A stretch of 44,506 bases of DNA from CAZXCK01 sp964639225. GTDB taxonomy: Bacteria; Chloroflexota; Anaerolineae; Aggregatilineales; Phototrophicaceae. Every line of letters starts with the position of its first letter. Positions within the stretch are counted from its first letter, which is position 1. This document shows positions 25,709-35,340 of this stretch, piece after piece. The notes below the pieces were generated by a model, which was not told the origin of the DNA, searched no databases, and saw only the letters and a program-made list of their open reading frames with translations. Position numbers and translations under genes: made by a program. The stretch spans positions 1-44,506 of the forward strand of contig CAZXCK010000019.1 of assembly GCA_964639225.1 (NCBI GenBank), given 5' to 3'.

Positions 25709-26863
25709 ATGAATGCATTTGAAGACTATGCTTTTCCAGTGATCGACAATCTTCCTGAATCAAAACTTCCTATTCCAGAAGATAACGCAAACGATGAGGA
25801 TTCCCTGCCTCGTATATGGGATATACTATCTGAAATGCGCAACACTGAACACCTTTCATCTGTAGATCCAGCTAAAGGAGTACATGCAGATGATCATATT
25901 TTTGAGGCCGAATTGGGTGAAAATGATATAGATGCAATTGAGCGGGGCATATGGATATATGGGATTGAATTTTTAGCTTTTTATAAAAGCATTCATTATC
26001 TAAACAATCCGCCCTTTCCAGGCAGATGGGGCATTTTTTTATTTAACCACTCAATTTTATATCTAAAAAATGAAATAGAGCTATATTACCCAGGACAATT
26101 TCAAGACCAAGAGTTAATAAGAAAGGCTTTTTTATTTCTTCACCGCCATGAACGGTTTCATTTCCATTTTGACGCATGGGCCATATCACATGAAGCAATA
26201 CAAAAGAAACCTCTATATGTGAATTATCAACGTAGCATATACCAGCCTTTTTTCCCTCAAAAAATAATTTTTGAAGAAGCGCTTGCTAATCGCCATGTGC
26301 TTGACAGTCTTAAAAGAGAAGAGGTTCCGGACTTCATGTATGATTTTATGGATCGTCAGCCTGAAGCTTATAAAAACTATGTTGAAGACAAAAATGAGCT
26401 GAGAGCTCATTTGAGTGCTCAATTATTATATGGAAAAGATTACCTGGTAGGCAAGCCAACCAGGCAAAGGCCTGATCAAGCGCCATGGATAGCAAATGGG
26501 CGCGGTTATTTGTTGCGAGATGAAAATTGTCCTGTTTATATAATTCATAAGGTAACCCCTACCAAATTAATTTCGCCCAGTGTCGGTGCCCCTGGTTTTC
26601 ATGAAAATACACTATTCATTGAAAATTATTTGGCCGGGCGTTTTGATCGCGAATCGGACCATAAATATTACCGAATAGATAACGGCGAACTATTAAAGGT
26701 GCCAAATCCACATGGAGGAAAAGATCGATTAAAACCAGGTGAGTTTAAAGGAACTCTAAAAACGGCAGGAATGCAAATGAAAGAATACCGCAAAGAAAGA
26801 TCAAGGACCCGTTCGTGGAAAAAGAATGTGCCGCGAAATACTCCAAAGCCAGCAATTAAATGA
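25709..26863 (+). CDS. HExxH metalloprotein with HicA-like C-terminus
   Basis: Numbered from the ATG at 25709 (AGAGG 9 nt upstream), this 384-residue protein has a clear zinc-metallopeptidase signature, HRHERFHFHFD: H147, E148 and H151. A third-ligand candidate, E189 or E190, is in FEEALANRH about 40 residues on. The C-terminal segment YYRIDNGELLKVPNPHGG, then KDRLKPGEFKGTLKTAGM, resembles the end of HicA mRNA interferases. This second call is weak. It is the last gene before the terminator at 26938, so it may be an effector or processing subunit of the operon. A+T content is higher than in the herA upstream. Confidence 0.5.
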   Translation: MNAFEDYAFPVIDNLPESKLPIPEDNANDEDSLPRIWDILSEMRNTEHLSSVDPAKGVHADDHIFEAELGENDIDAIERGIWIYGIEFLAFYKSIHYLNNPPFPGRWGIFLFNHSILYLKNEIELYYPGQFQDQELIRKAFLFLHRHERFHFHFDAWAISHEAIQKKPLYVNYQRSIYQPFFPQKIIFEEALANRHVLDSLKREEVPDFMYDFMDRQPEAYKNYVEDKNELRAHLSAQLLYGKDYLVGKPTRQRPDQAPWIANGRGYLLRDENCPVYIIHKVTPTKLISPSVGAPGFHENTLFIENYLAGRFDRESDHKYYRIDNGELLKVPNPHGGKDRLKPGEFKGTLKTAGMQMKEYRKERSRTRSWKKNVPRNTPKPAIK

Positions 26864-26937
26864 TGGCGCTGGGATAGGATGGCGTTTTGAATAGCCCCAA
26901 AAGGGCGATTCTCGGGGAAAAAGAAAATTACTCTATT

Positions 26938-26974
26938 AGCCGGAAGGACAAATAAGTCCTTTCGGCTTTTTTTT
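26938..26974 (+). terminator. Strong terminator ending the 7-deazaguanine / HerA-NurA run
   Basis: A perfect 12-bp stem, AGCCGGAAGGAC (26938-26949) and GTCCTTTCGGCT (26956-26967) allowing one G-T pair, closes a 6-nt loop and runs into eight T. It separates the long plus-strand series from the following regulator gene. Confidence 0.9.
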
Positions 26975-26990
26975 GTCCTGGAGGAAATTC

Positions 26991-27194
26991 ATGGATGAAA
27001 TAAAAAAACGTGTTGGTAGCAAGATTCGTTTCCTGCGGGAACAACGGAAAATGCTTCAACGAGAAGTAGCTTCCCTCTCAGGATTGCCAGTTCGGACCGT
27101 TGGCCGGATTGAGAGAGGGGAAGTGGATGTAAGGATAACGAGTTTATATAAAATATCAAAAGCGTTAGAAATTTCTATAAAGGATCTTTTTTGA
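26991..27194 (+). CDS. XRE-family regulator
   Basis: This 67-residue one-domain repressor has its helix-turn-helix in QREVASLSGLPVRTVGRIE, followed by RITSLYKISKALEI. GGAGGAA (26980-26986) fixes the ATG at 26991. It overlaps the helicase-nuclease start (TGATG), so the two are translationally coupled. It probably controls its own three-gene operon (27000-34641). Confidence 0.85.
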   Translation: MDEIKKRVGSKIRFLREQRKMLQREVASLSGLPVRTVGRIERGEVDVRITSLYKISKALEISIKDLF

Positions 27195-30133
27195 TGGACC
27201 TCAACGGCATTATCCAGGCAACTTATGGGAAAGGGCAATCGCCCAATTCGGGCCAACTCGAGGCGATAAACAATATCAAGGGGCCGATGCTGATTATTGC
27301 CGGCCCTGGTTCCGGAAAAACGAAAACGCTTATAACCCGTGCTTTAAACCTGTTGATTGTCCATAGAGTGAATCCGGAAAACATTTTGCTTTGCACATTT
27401 ACGGAAAAAGCGGCCCGGCAACTCAGAGATCGGTTAAATGCGGGGCTGAATCAATGCGACGCAAGTGGAATTGATATCCACGAGATGACAATTGGCACGA
27501 TTCATTCGGTGTGCCAAAAAATCATCGATGAATATCCAAATGAAGCTGGAGTGGGTGTTTACTCTAAAAGCAGGGGGTTGGGGCGTGGATATTCTGTTTT
27601 GGATAATTTGAAGCGCATGTTTTTTTTGATGGATCATTTTGAGGATATCTTTCGCCACCATACGGATGCCAATGGACGGTATATGGGGCTATGGAAAGGG
27701 TTTTGGGATACCATTGATCGCAGCCAGGAGGTATTTGATAAAATAACCGAGAACAACATCGATCTTAAATCCCTTCGAAACGCAGTCGATCCGCAGATCA
27801 AATTGATCGGCAAGGCAATGACGGCATATCGGAGGTTACAAATAAAGGAAGGGCGGATTGATTTTGCCCACTTGGAGTGGTTGGCCTTGGATCTTATAAC
27901 AAACCACGAAGGCGTGAAAAAGGAGTTTCAGAGTAAATTTGAATACGTTATGGTCGATGAATACCAGGACACGAATTACATTCAAGAGCAACTGATTTTT
28001 AAGCTTTCCAGCAAGGATAGAAACATCTGTGTCGTTGGCGATGTCGATCAGAGCATCTATCGGTTTCGAGGCGCAACCACCCAGAATATCCTTGCCTTCC
28101 CTGAAAGAGTCGGAAAATCTGAATTAAAACCGATTAATCTCGGCATTAACTACCGAAGTTCGCAACAGATAGTTGACCTTTATCAATCATATCGCGATGA
28201 AATTAACTGGCGGGGCTGCCGTTATGATTTAGATGTTGATGCAGATGAGGAACTTGAGAAAAACCGTCCATCTTATGACGCGTTGATAAAAGTGGATAAA
28301 GTCGATGCCGAATCTGAAGGCGAAGAGGTGGCAGATTTAATTATCAGCTTGAAAAAGGCTGGCACAATAGAGGATTACAATCAAGTGGCCATTTTGCTTC
28401 ACAGTGTCAAAACAACCCATTCTCAGCAATATATAGATGCCATTCATGGGCTAAGGGATACCGGTGAAGATATCGATGTCTATGCCCCACGCGCCAGACT
28501 CTTTTTTGAAAGACCTGAAATAATGTGTGTGATTGCCGGCTTGCACGCGTTGAATCCGATTGCTCTGAGTGATAGCTCCGGTGGGTTCCCCGGACAGGAA
28601 ACAGAAAGCATAAAGGATTATATGCAGCGATGCGTAAAAACCTTTCGTTTGCATAAAGGACACGCCGGCCATGCCTCTTTTTTAAAAGATATTAAGCTGT
28701 TAAAAAAAGAAATTGATCATAAGAAGACGACAATAGGAAAGCCAAAGAAAAAGTTTATCGATTACTTCTATGCCATTATCAATACTGCATTCTTTCAAAA
28801 ATGGATGGATGCCGAGCTTCCGGCCCGGCACCTGGCGCAGTTTTCCCAGCTTATTGAAACTTTTTCTGAATATTACAAAAAGGAATGGTTAACTGCCAAA
28901 ACTGTCGATAAAACATGGGATTTGTTTTTTAATAGTTTTCTAAGGGTGCTATATGAAAACGGCTTGAATGAATATGAAGATGAAGAACAAGTTTTTCCGA
29001 GCGGGGCAGTCCAAGTTATGACCTTTCACCAATCCAAGGGGCTTGAATTCCCGGTAGTCATTGTTGGCTCGCTTCATGCGCAAATCGCAAGCAGCAAAAA
29101 AATAGATGGCCTTTTGGGCGATTATTATCCGCGTAGTAATATTGAGCCGAAAAATAGCATTACTGAATTTGATAAGCGGCGCCTTTATTATGTTGCGTTT
29201 TCAAGGGCAAAGAATTTTCTTGTTTTGACCGGGCACAATGACTTGAGTGATACAATACATAGGCGGAAACATCATTTTCGTTCTTCTTTAGAAAAATGCG
29301 AAAACTGGGCGGTTGTTAAAACAAATGGGAAATTTAAAGCCGTAAAATGCCACAAAGGGGATTCCGAATTAATCAAGCCGGTTTTTGGATTCACATCGCA
29401 CATCAGCGCTTATGAGCGATGCCCGATGCAATTTAAGTATCAGAAGCTATACGGATTTGTTCCAAGCCGAAACGAACAGTTCTGGATGGGAACGGTTATT
29501 CATAACACGTTGAAAGATATTCATGATCATGCTCTTAAGAATAAAAAAGGCCGAATTGATGATGTATTGGTAACCGAATATCTCGAACAGAACATAATGA
29601 GTCTGGAGCGAGCCGGTATCCGGCCACCGAAGCGGGATACGGGCGATCCTCTTGAAAAGACCGCACTAGACAGTATCCTCAGATATGTCAACAATAACAG
29701 CAATAAAATTAAGAATTGTAGATGGGCCGAAAAAGAAATTTTGGTGGATGAAAAAGATTACACATTGACCGGTGTCATTGATTTGTTGATTCACGATGAC
29801 ACAGGGCATGTTGAATTGGTTGATTTTAAGGCTGGGCGGAGGAAAAGCAATGAAAAATATCGTGAAGGCTATGCTGACCAGATCCGGCTTTATTGCCAGC
29901 AAGCCGAAAAGAAAATCGGCAAACAACCGGATGAAGCATACCTATATTGGATTACGGAGCCCGATTTTAAAGAATCAAAGGATACAGTTGATACTAACAG
30001 TTCTTTGCTTACAAAGACAAAAAAACGTGTTGATGCAGTCGCAAAAAAAATAATAAACAGATCATTTCCTGCGAGAAAAGACAAAGATAAAGAGGTTTGC
30101 GGGATATGTGAATTCAAAAACAGGTGCTCATGA
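27194..30133 (+). CDS. UvrD/PcrA-type helicase fused to Cas4/AddB-like nuclease
   Basis: This 979-residue protein combines SF1A helicase motifs with a C-terminal exonuclease. Walker A is GPGSGKTKT (K42), motif Ia is CTFTEKAARQL, motif II VDEYQDTN near 255, then VGDVDQSIYRFRGA, TFHQSKGLEFPVV near 615 and VAFSRAKNF. The C-terminal part starts ISAYERCPMQFKYQKL, contains LVDFKAGR (the D...ExK-type site; here the acid and Lys of DFK are visible), and ends VCGICEFKNRCS. One Cys plus three C-terminal Cys is the iron-sulfur arrangement of AddB and Cas4. It would unwind and degrade DNA ends. The start overlaps the regulator's stop. Confidence 0.85.
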   Translation: MDLNGIIQATYGKGQSPNSGQLEAINNIKGPMLIIAGPGSGKTKTLITRALNLLIVHRVNPENILLCTFTEKAARQLRDRLNAGLNQCDASGIDIHEMTIGTIHSVCQKIIDEYPNEAGVGVYSKSRGLGRGYSVLDNLKRMFFLMDHFEDIFRHHTDANGRYMGLWKGFWDTIDRSQEVFDKITENNIDLKSLRNAVDPQIKLIGKAMTAYRRLQIKEGRIDFAHLEWLALDLITNHEGVKKEFQSKFEYVMVDEYQDTNYIQEQLIFKLSSKDRNICVVGDVDQSIYRFRGATTQNILAFPERVGKSELKPINLGINYRSSQQIVDLYQSYRDEINWRGCRYDLDVDADEELEKNRPSYDALIKVDKVDAESEGEEVADLIISLKKAGTIEDYNQVAILLHSVKTTHSQQYIDAIHGLRDTGEDIDVYAPRARLFFERPEIMCVIAGLHALNPIALSDSSGGFPGQETESIKDYMQRCVKTFRLHKGHAGHASFLKDIKLLKKEIDHKKTTIGKPKKKFIDYFYAIINTAFFQKWMDAELPARHLAQFSQLIETFSEYYKKEWLTAKTVDKTWDLFFNSFLRVLYENGLNEYEDEEQVFPSGAVQVMTFHQSKGLEFPVVIVGSLHAQIASSKKIDGLLGDYYPRSNIEPKNSITEFDKRRLYYVAFSRAKNFLVLTGHNDLSDTIHRRKHHFRSSLEKCENWAVVKTNGKFKAVKCHKGDSELIKPVFGFTSHISAYERCPMQFKYQKLYGFVPSRNEQFWMGTVIHNTLKDIHDHALKNKKGRIDDVLVTEYLEQNIMSLERAGIRPPKRDTGDPLEKTALDSILRYVNNNSNKIKNCRWAEKEILVDEKDYTLTGVIDLLIHDDTGHVELVDFKAGRRKSNEKYREGYADQIRLYCQQAEKKIGKQPDEAYLYWITEPDFKESKDTVDTNSSLLTKTKKRVDAVAKKIINRSFPARKDKDKEVCGICEFKNRCS

Positions 30134-33100
30134 TGAAAAACATCAATGTTGTAGGGCTAACCGAAAAAGAATTTGAAAGAAAATATTATGCTGTTGATGA
30201 TCCGGATAAGCAGATAGAACTTTTGAATCAATGGCGCAAGCACCAGTGTGCTGTTGTGTCGACCTTTATTGATCAAATCCGCTTAATGGCAAGTGAACAG
30301 TATAGAAATTTAGAGCATTTTCTTTTAGAGCTGTTACAAAATGCAGACGATAATACCTATAAATCAGGGATTTCACCAACAGTTGAAATCGTGTTGCAGA
30401 AGGATAAATTCATATTATCGAACAACGAAGTCGGTATAAAGCCGGATCATTTATTCGCCATAACTTATGCTGCAGCGTCAACAAAAATACGTGAGAAGTC
30501 CGCATCGACCTACATAGGCGAGAAAGGTATCGGCTTTAAATCCGTTTTCGCTGTTGCTGATTATGTTGATATTCACAGTCCCCCTTATCATTTTCGGCTT
30601 AATAATGATGAATTTATTGTTCCGCATAAAATAGAGCCTGTTTCATGTAATGGAACAAAAATTATAATCAAGCTTAAGCAATCCAATCCAGAAATTCCAG
30701 AAATCTTATCCAGGCATCTTGAATCAATATACAAAACATCCCAAGAATTTACATTGTTTCTTCAAAAGATTGAAATATTAAATATAAACAATTACATAGC
30801 TGGCATAAAAGGAAAGATCAGTACTCTTCGCGACAAAGAAAAAAATTATTATATTGTTGAAAACGGTGGAATAGAGACCAGTTTTTTTACAGTCAGTTTC
30901 ACTAAAAAAATTCCAAAGAGCATAGTTTTATCGAGGTTTAGAGATCTTGATGACGATTTGGATCGTGAAATGGTTTTTGCGATTCCGCTTCCCAAGTCGA
31001 AGCACATTATGCCAAAAACAGGTCGAATGTTCAGCTTTTTACCTACAAACGTTAAAACTGGTACCCCGATTCATATACAAGTTGATGCTAAAACTACTAC
31101 AAATAGAGAGAATATAGTTGAGTTCAATATAAGTAATTGGAATAAATATATTTTCAACAGTTTTGCAGACGATATGACACAAATGTACGTTCTGTTAACC
31201 AAAGAAAAAGATATAAGCTATCGCCTTCCTGAATACTTGCCAATTAATTTTGATGCCATCGATTTAAACAATGACGATCTTCAATCATTAATCTCGGCGG
31301 TGTTATCTCGCTTGGAGGTTCAGCCCATTGTTTTAGATCGACATGGAGAGTTCAAAAGACCTGAGCAGGTAAAAATGTTGCCTCCTGATTTTTTTCCTAT
31401 GCTTTATGAAGATAAATATGAAGAACAACTTAATAATTATTTTAGCAATAACGCCAATGATATAGGCCGAAAAAAAGATCATGATCAAGAAACATTCACG
31501 TTTCTTGATCCGCAGTGGTATGAAAATTATAAAAAGCAATTACAGGAAATTGGTGTTGAAGAAATAGACTTCGAAGTTTGTTTGTATATGTTGAAAAAAG
31601 GCGTTCCAAGCTCTGTGAGTCTTGAAAATAGCGATAGTGTTAGGAGTTTTTTGTTAACCATAATTGATTTTTTTAACAAGCAATCAAAAAATTTTTTTCG
31701 CAAAGGAACTTCTTTGCAGGTACTTAAGAAGAATCCTGTTTTTCCTTTGGTCTATCAAAATAAAAAAAAGTGGGGAGGACTTGATGCAAATGTAATGTGG
31801 TTGCAGTCCAACACACCACATGCAAGTATATCTACCGAATCATTAATAGTTGATCCGGAATATACATATTCCCCGGGTGGTCGTGAAACCCAGAAAGAAA
31901 AAGGGTCTGAAATCGCCGCTTTTAACCGAAAATTCCGGGAATTTTTATCGGATCAACTTGCAATATCTCCCTACAGTATAACAGAGTTCTATAAAAAAAC
32001 AATTATAAAAGATCTGCAGAATCTTTCTAATGATATTGATAAAAATACTAATTTTTCCGCAATTGAAGGCAAATGGGCGGAACTTTATGCACAAATTTGG
32101 AAAAGGAGAAAAACAATACTCAGCGAGAACTCGGAAAGATATTACCATTCCCTTTTTTTGGAAATCTCTATGTGTAAAATACCTGTAAAATATACTGATA
32201 GCAAGGAGGATGGGTTAGAAGTCATTTCAAAATCTTTTTTAGGTCCTGAATTCAAAATAGATGAGAATCTCTTTGATCTTTATAAAGGTTCTGATGCTCC
32301 AATAATATCACTTAAAACAATGAGATCTAATGTTGTTCGGCGTAAAGGCAAAAAGTCGAAAAAAAAGCAGAAGGTTAATTTTCAAGACTGGAAAGAATTT
32401 CTGTTGGAATGTAAGGCTAAAGACGAACCTTATTTTGAAGAGAAGGATTTAAGTGAAGATCCCGCCTTCCGGCATTCATCTTCTGATGCATACCAAGATA
32501 ACGACAATATTTTCGCAAAAGAAATTATAGCGGCAATCAATAATCATAAAGAATATATCCATGAAAATACGAGTGATTTTTACCTTAGATTTGGCTCTAT
32601 ATCCTTATCTATTGATAAATATAGCCTAATAGCTCTGAATAATTCGTTTTCGGATTATATTGCAAATAGATTAAGTTCCCTATTTCCTCAAGTTAAAATT
32701 AAACATACAATAATAAAGTTTGCTTGGGGGCAAAAACACAAATCACGTTCAGTATCTTTTAATTATTTAATAATTTATGAACAAATTAAAAACGGTCTCT
32801 TTGTTAGGACAAACAAGGGAATAGTAAATTCAATAGATTGTTTTGAGGACAATGAGTACAATCGCTCTGTTTTAGGAGAGCTGGTATCTTATGTTAAAAA
32901 AGACGAATATGATGCTGAGTTGTTGTGTAAAATTGGAGTCAAAAATAGAGTAAACTCAAACGATATTAGAGACTTGATTGCTAAATGGTATAAAAATACT
33001 CCTTCCAATGAAAGGACAGCCCAAAGTTTTGCCCCTTACATCAATGCGGTTATAGAATTTTGCAAATTTAACTATAGCTATAAGAGTGAAATAATAGCGG

Positions 33101-34641
33101 AACAATATTTATATGCCCCTGATAAAGATGAAATGATGCATTTTCTGGAATGGCGTGATAGCGGGTATATTTCTCGTTATCCGAAATCCATAATCGATAA
33201 ATTTTTTTCTACTCTTGATTTGCAAAAAAAAACATCCTACCAGGAAATTATCGATTCAATATTCCACCTTTCTGATTTAATGGATAATAGTAATTTGGTT
33301 CTCGATTTATTATCAAAGTTGAGTCGCCATTCAATGATTGTGGAGTTGGATGATATAGGCAGCAGATTTATCTCAAAATTAAAAAATGAAGGTTTAGTGG
33401 TTGCAGGTAAAAGAGCTTATTCTACTAAAGAACTACCACTTGTTTGGGATGTGGTTCCAATGCCCGAAGAGACTACTTTCCCCTTTTGTCTCTATGCAGG
33501 GAAAAAATGTAATGATTTGTTAAGAGATATGATGTCGTCACTTCAATGGCCAATTGTTTCTTCGCTGGATATTTCTCCTGATCCCACAGAAGTTCATGAA
33601 ATTGAAGATCATGTTGCGAGGCAAATATTTTTGGTGTTTGAAGAATTGCGCCATACAAGCTCACCAGAAGTGAGCCAGAAAATTTATGATATCGAAATAT
33701 TTAATTCTATTGATTTGGTAAAGGAAAGAATTAAATTAACGGAATCAATAAAGATTATGATGGGCGGAGATTGTAATCACTTTGAAATAAATGTACCATA
33801 TTGGTTTACTGGTAATGAATTTTTTGTTTTAACTGATCAAGATCTCGAGAAAATTCTCCCGGAATTTTTAGACTTCAAGTGTAACACCACTTTTTCGAGC
33901 CTCTTTAAGTATATTTGGGTAGCTAAAGAAGCCCCTGCACGGGAATACACGCATTCTGAAGGTGCAGATTCCGATATAGAAATTCCAGAGCATCCTCTAT
34001 CTGGAATGGGATTTGAACCTTCCGGGATAGATCCACACTCAGGCTTTGGCGATAGCGAAGAGGAGGTGGAATCACTATTGGATGAAGAAGAACTTGATGA
34101 TGATATCAATACCCCAGAGGATGATATTGGCCAATATGAAACTGTCGCAAAGGACTCAAAAAGAAGACGGTTGTTCAGTTATGTTTCTCAAGCAAAAACA
34201 AAGCGACAGAATAGATCTCAACAAAAAACCGAGCAAACAAAAAAAATTGAACAATCAGGCGCAAAGTTGTTGGTGGATTACTTTCAAAAGTTGGGAGAAA
34301 AATGTATTTCTGTTGAAAAAGATAATAAAGGTTATGACTTTGAAATAACGATTGGGAATGAAAATTTTTATATTGAACTTAAATCTACAAAAGATAAATG
34401 GGAGGGTTGGGAGCATTGCTTGACACCGAATGAATTTCAAGAGGCTGTCAATCTTGGTGATAAATATTTTTTATGTGTGATTGACCAGGTTTTATCAGAT
34501 AATTACCAATTTTATTTTATTCAAAACCCGGCAAATAATATTGATGGCTTTTTGTTTGATCATCCTTGGAAAGCTGTATCAACTAACATGACAAAATTCA
34601 TTGAAAGAATCAAGTTAAGCGGAGATGAGATAGAAGATTGA
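30130..34641 (+). CDS. GHKL (Hsp90-like) ATPase with C-terminal DUF3883-like domain
   Basis: This 1503-residue protein starts at an ATG overlapping the helicase stop. The N-terminal ATP-binding fold shows LLELLQNADDN near 70 and GEKGIGFKSVF near 130, as in sacsin-type and other Hsp90-like ATPases. The middle 1000 residues have no familiar domain. A low-complexity acidic stretch lies near 1310-1345. The C-terminus (about 1385-1490) has GYDFEI followed by FYIELKST, a D...ExK arrangement as in DUF3883/NO VEIN domains, which may be nuclease-like. Such proteins are common in defence islands. It ends 2 bp from the convergent radC stop. Confidence 0.75.
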   Translation: MMKNINVVGLTEKEFERKYYAVDDPDKQIELLNQWRKHQCAVVSTFIDQIRLMASEQYRNLEHFLLELLQNADDNTYKSGISPTVEIVLQKDKFILSNNEVGIKPDHLFAITYAAASTKIREKSASTYIGEKGIGFKSVFAVADYVDIHSPPYHFRLNNDEFIVPHKIEPVSCNGTKIIIKLKQSNPEIPEILSRHLESIYKTSQEFTLFLQKIEILNINNYIAGIKGKISTLRDKEKNYYIVENGGIETSFFTVSFTKKIPKSIVLSRFRDLDDDLDREMVFAIPLPKSKHIMPKTGRMFSFLPTNVKTGTPIHIQVDAKTTTNRENIVEFNISNWNKYIFNSFADDMTQMYVLLTKEKDISYRLPEYLPINFDAIDLNNDDLQSLISAVLSRLEVQPIVLDRHGEFKRPEQVKMLPPDFFPMLYEDKYEEQLNNYFSNNANDIGRKKDHDQETFTFLDPQWYENYKKQLQEIGVEEIDFEVCLYMLKKGVPSSVSLENSDSVRSFLLTIIDFFNKQSKNFFRKGTSLQVLKKNPVFPLVYQNKKKWGGLDANVMWLQSNTPHASISTESLIVDPEYTYSPGGRETQKEKGSEIAAFNRKFREFLSDQLAISPYSITEFYKKTIIKDLQNLSNDIDKNTNFSAIEGKWAELYAQIWKRRKTILSENSERYYHSLFLEISMCKIPVKYTDSKEDGLEVISKSFLGPEFKIDENLFDLYKGSDAPIISLKTMRSNVVRRKGKKSKKKQKVNFQDWKEFLLECKAKDEPYFEEKDLSEDPAFRHSSSDAYQDNDNIFAKEIIAAINNHKEYIHENTSDFYLRFGSISLSIDKYSLIALNNSFSDYIANRLSSLFPQVKIKHTIIKFAWGQKHKSRSVSFNYLIIYEQIKNGLFVRTNKGIVNSIDCFEDNEYNRSVLGELVSYVKKDEYDAELLCKIGVKNRVNSNDIRDLIAKWYKNTPSNERTAQSFAPYINAVIEFCKFNYSYKSEIIAEQYLYAPDKDEMMHFLEWRDSGYISRYPKSIIDKFFSTLDLQKKTSYQEIIDSIFHLSDLMDNSNLVLDLLSKLSRHSMIVELDDIGSRFISKLKNEGLVVAGKRAYSTKELPLVWDVVPMPEETTFPFCLYAGKKCNDLLRDMMSSLQWPIVSSLDISPDPTEVHEIEDHVARQIFLVFEELRHTSSPEVSQKIYDIEIFNSIDLVKERIKLTESIKIMMGGDCNHFEINVPYWFTGNEFFVLTDQDLEKILPEFLDFKCNTTFSSLFKYIWVAKEAPAREYTHSEGADSDIEIPEHPLSGMGFEPSGIDPHSGFGDSEEEVESLLDEEELDDDINTPEDDIGQYETVAKDSKRRRLFSYVSQAKTKRQNRSQQKTEQTKKIEQSGAKLLVDYFQKLGEKCISVEKDNKGYDFEITIGNENFYIELKSTKDKWEGWEHCLTPNEFQEAVNLGDKYFLCVIDQVLSDNYQFYFIQNPANNIDGFLFDHPWKAVSTNMTKFIERIKLSGDEIED

Positions 34642-34643
34642 AT

Positions 34644-35339
34644 TTATATTATTTCCAATATTCCTGATTCGTCATTATGGGCAATAATAACATGTTCCGC
34701 AACTGGAATTCGAAAAATCATCCCGGCTTCTTTCATTTCACGGGTCAAGCTAATATCCTGTTCACTGGGAACAAGGTCCCCTTGTGGATGATTATGTGCC
34801 AAAATAATGGCAGAGGCATTCAATAAAAGAGCCTCTTTGAATATTATTCGCGGGTCTACAATTGTTTCAGAAAGCCCACCTTGCGATATGAGTTTCTGGC
34901 CGAGCAAACGATATTTTCTGTTTATGTAAAATGCCGCGAACTTTTCAGGTGCATCAGCGCCGTATTCCCGGCGAAAAAGAGTGGCCACATCTGATATTTT
35001 TTTTAAATTGAAGTCTTTTGTGTTTTTTTCAGCATGGCTTGCACGGCGCCCCAATTCAAATGCAGCCCCCAGCGCGCATCCAGAGGCCATGCCAAACCCT
35101 TCATTGGTTTTGATTTCATTCAGGCCAAGTTGGCTGACATAGCAAAGATCATCATTATAGTGGCGGAGCATTTTGTCTCCCAGGTCCACAGCGGATTTTC
35201 CGGAACTTCCGCTTCTGAGAATCAAGGCAATCAGCTCAGAGGTCTTGAGTTGTTGTGCCCCGTATTTGGCCAGTCGTTCACGAGGTTGTTCATCAGGTTT
35301 TCGTTTGTTTAATGGGATGTATATATCCTGATTGGACAT
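34644..35339 (-). CDS. radC: RadC-family JAB metalloprotease-fold protein
   Basis: This 231-residue protein has an N-terminal helix-hairpin-helix part (PRERLAKYGAQQLKTSELIA) and a C-terminal JAB domain with the zinc motif HNHPQGDLVPSEQD. RadC proteins are widespread in islands and their role is unsettled. The ATG at 35339 is chosen because it comes directly after the stop of the TGT-like gene; a longer frame to 35393 would overlap it heavily. It is the last gene of the minus-strand operon that begins at 38759. Confidence 0.85.
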   Translation of the reverse strand: MSNQDIYIPLNKRKPDEQPRERLAKYGAQQLKTSELIALILRSGSSGKSAVDLGDKMLRHYNDDLCYVSQLGLNEIKTNEGFGMASGCALGAAFELGRRASHAEKNTKDFNLKKISDVATLFRREYGADAPEKFAAFYINRKYRLLGQKLISQGGLSETIVDPRIIFKEALLLNASAIILAHNHPQGDLVPSEQDISLTREMKEAGMIFRIPVAEHVIIAHNDESGILEII

Positions 35340-35340
35340 G

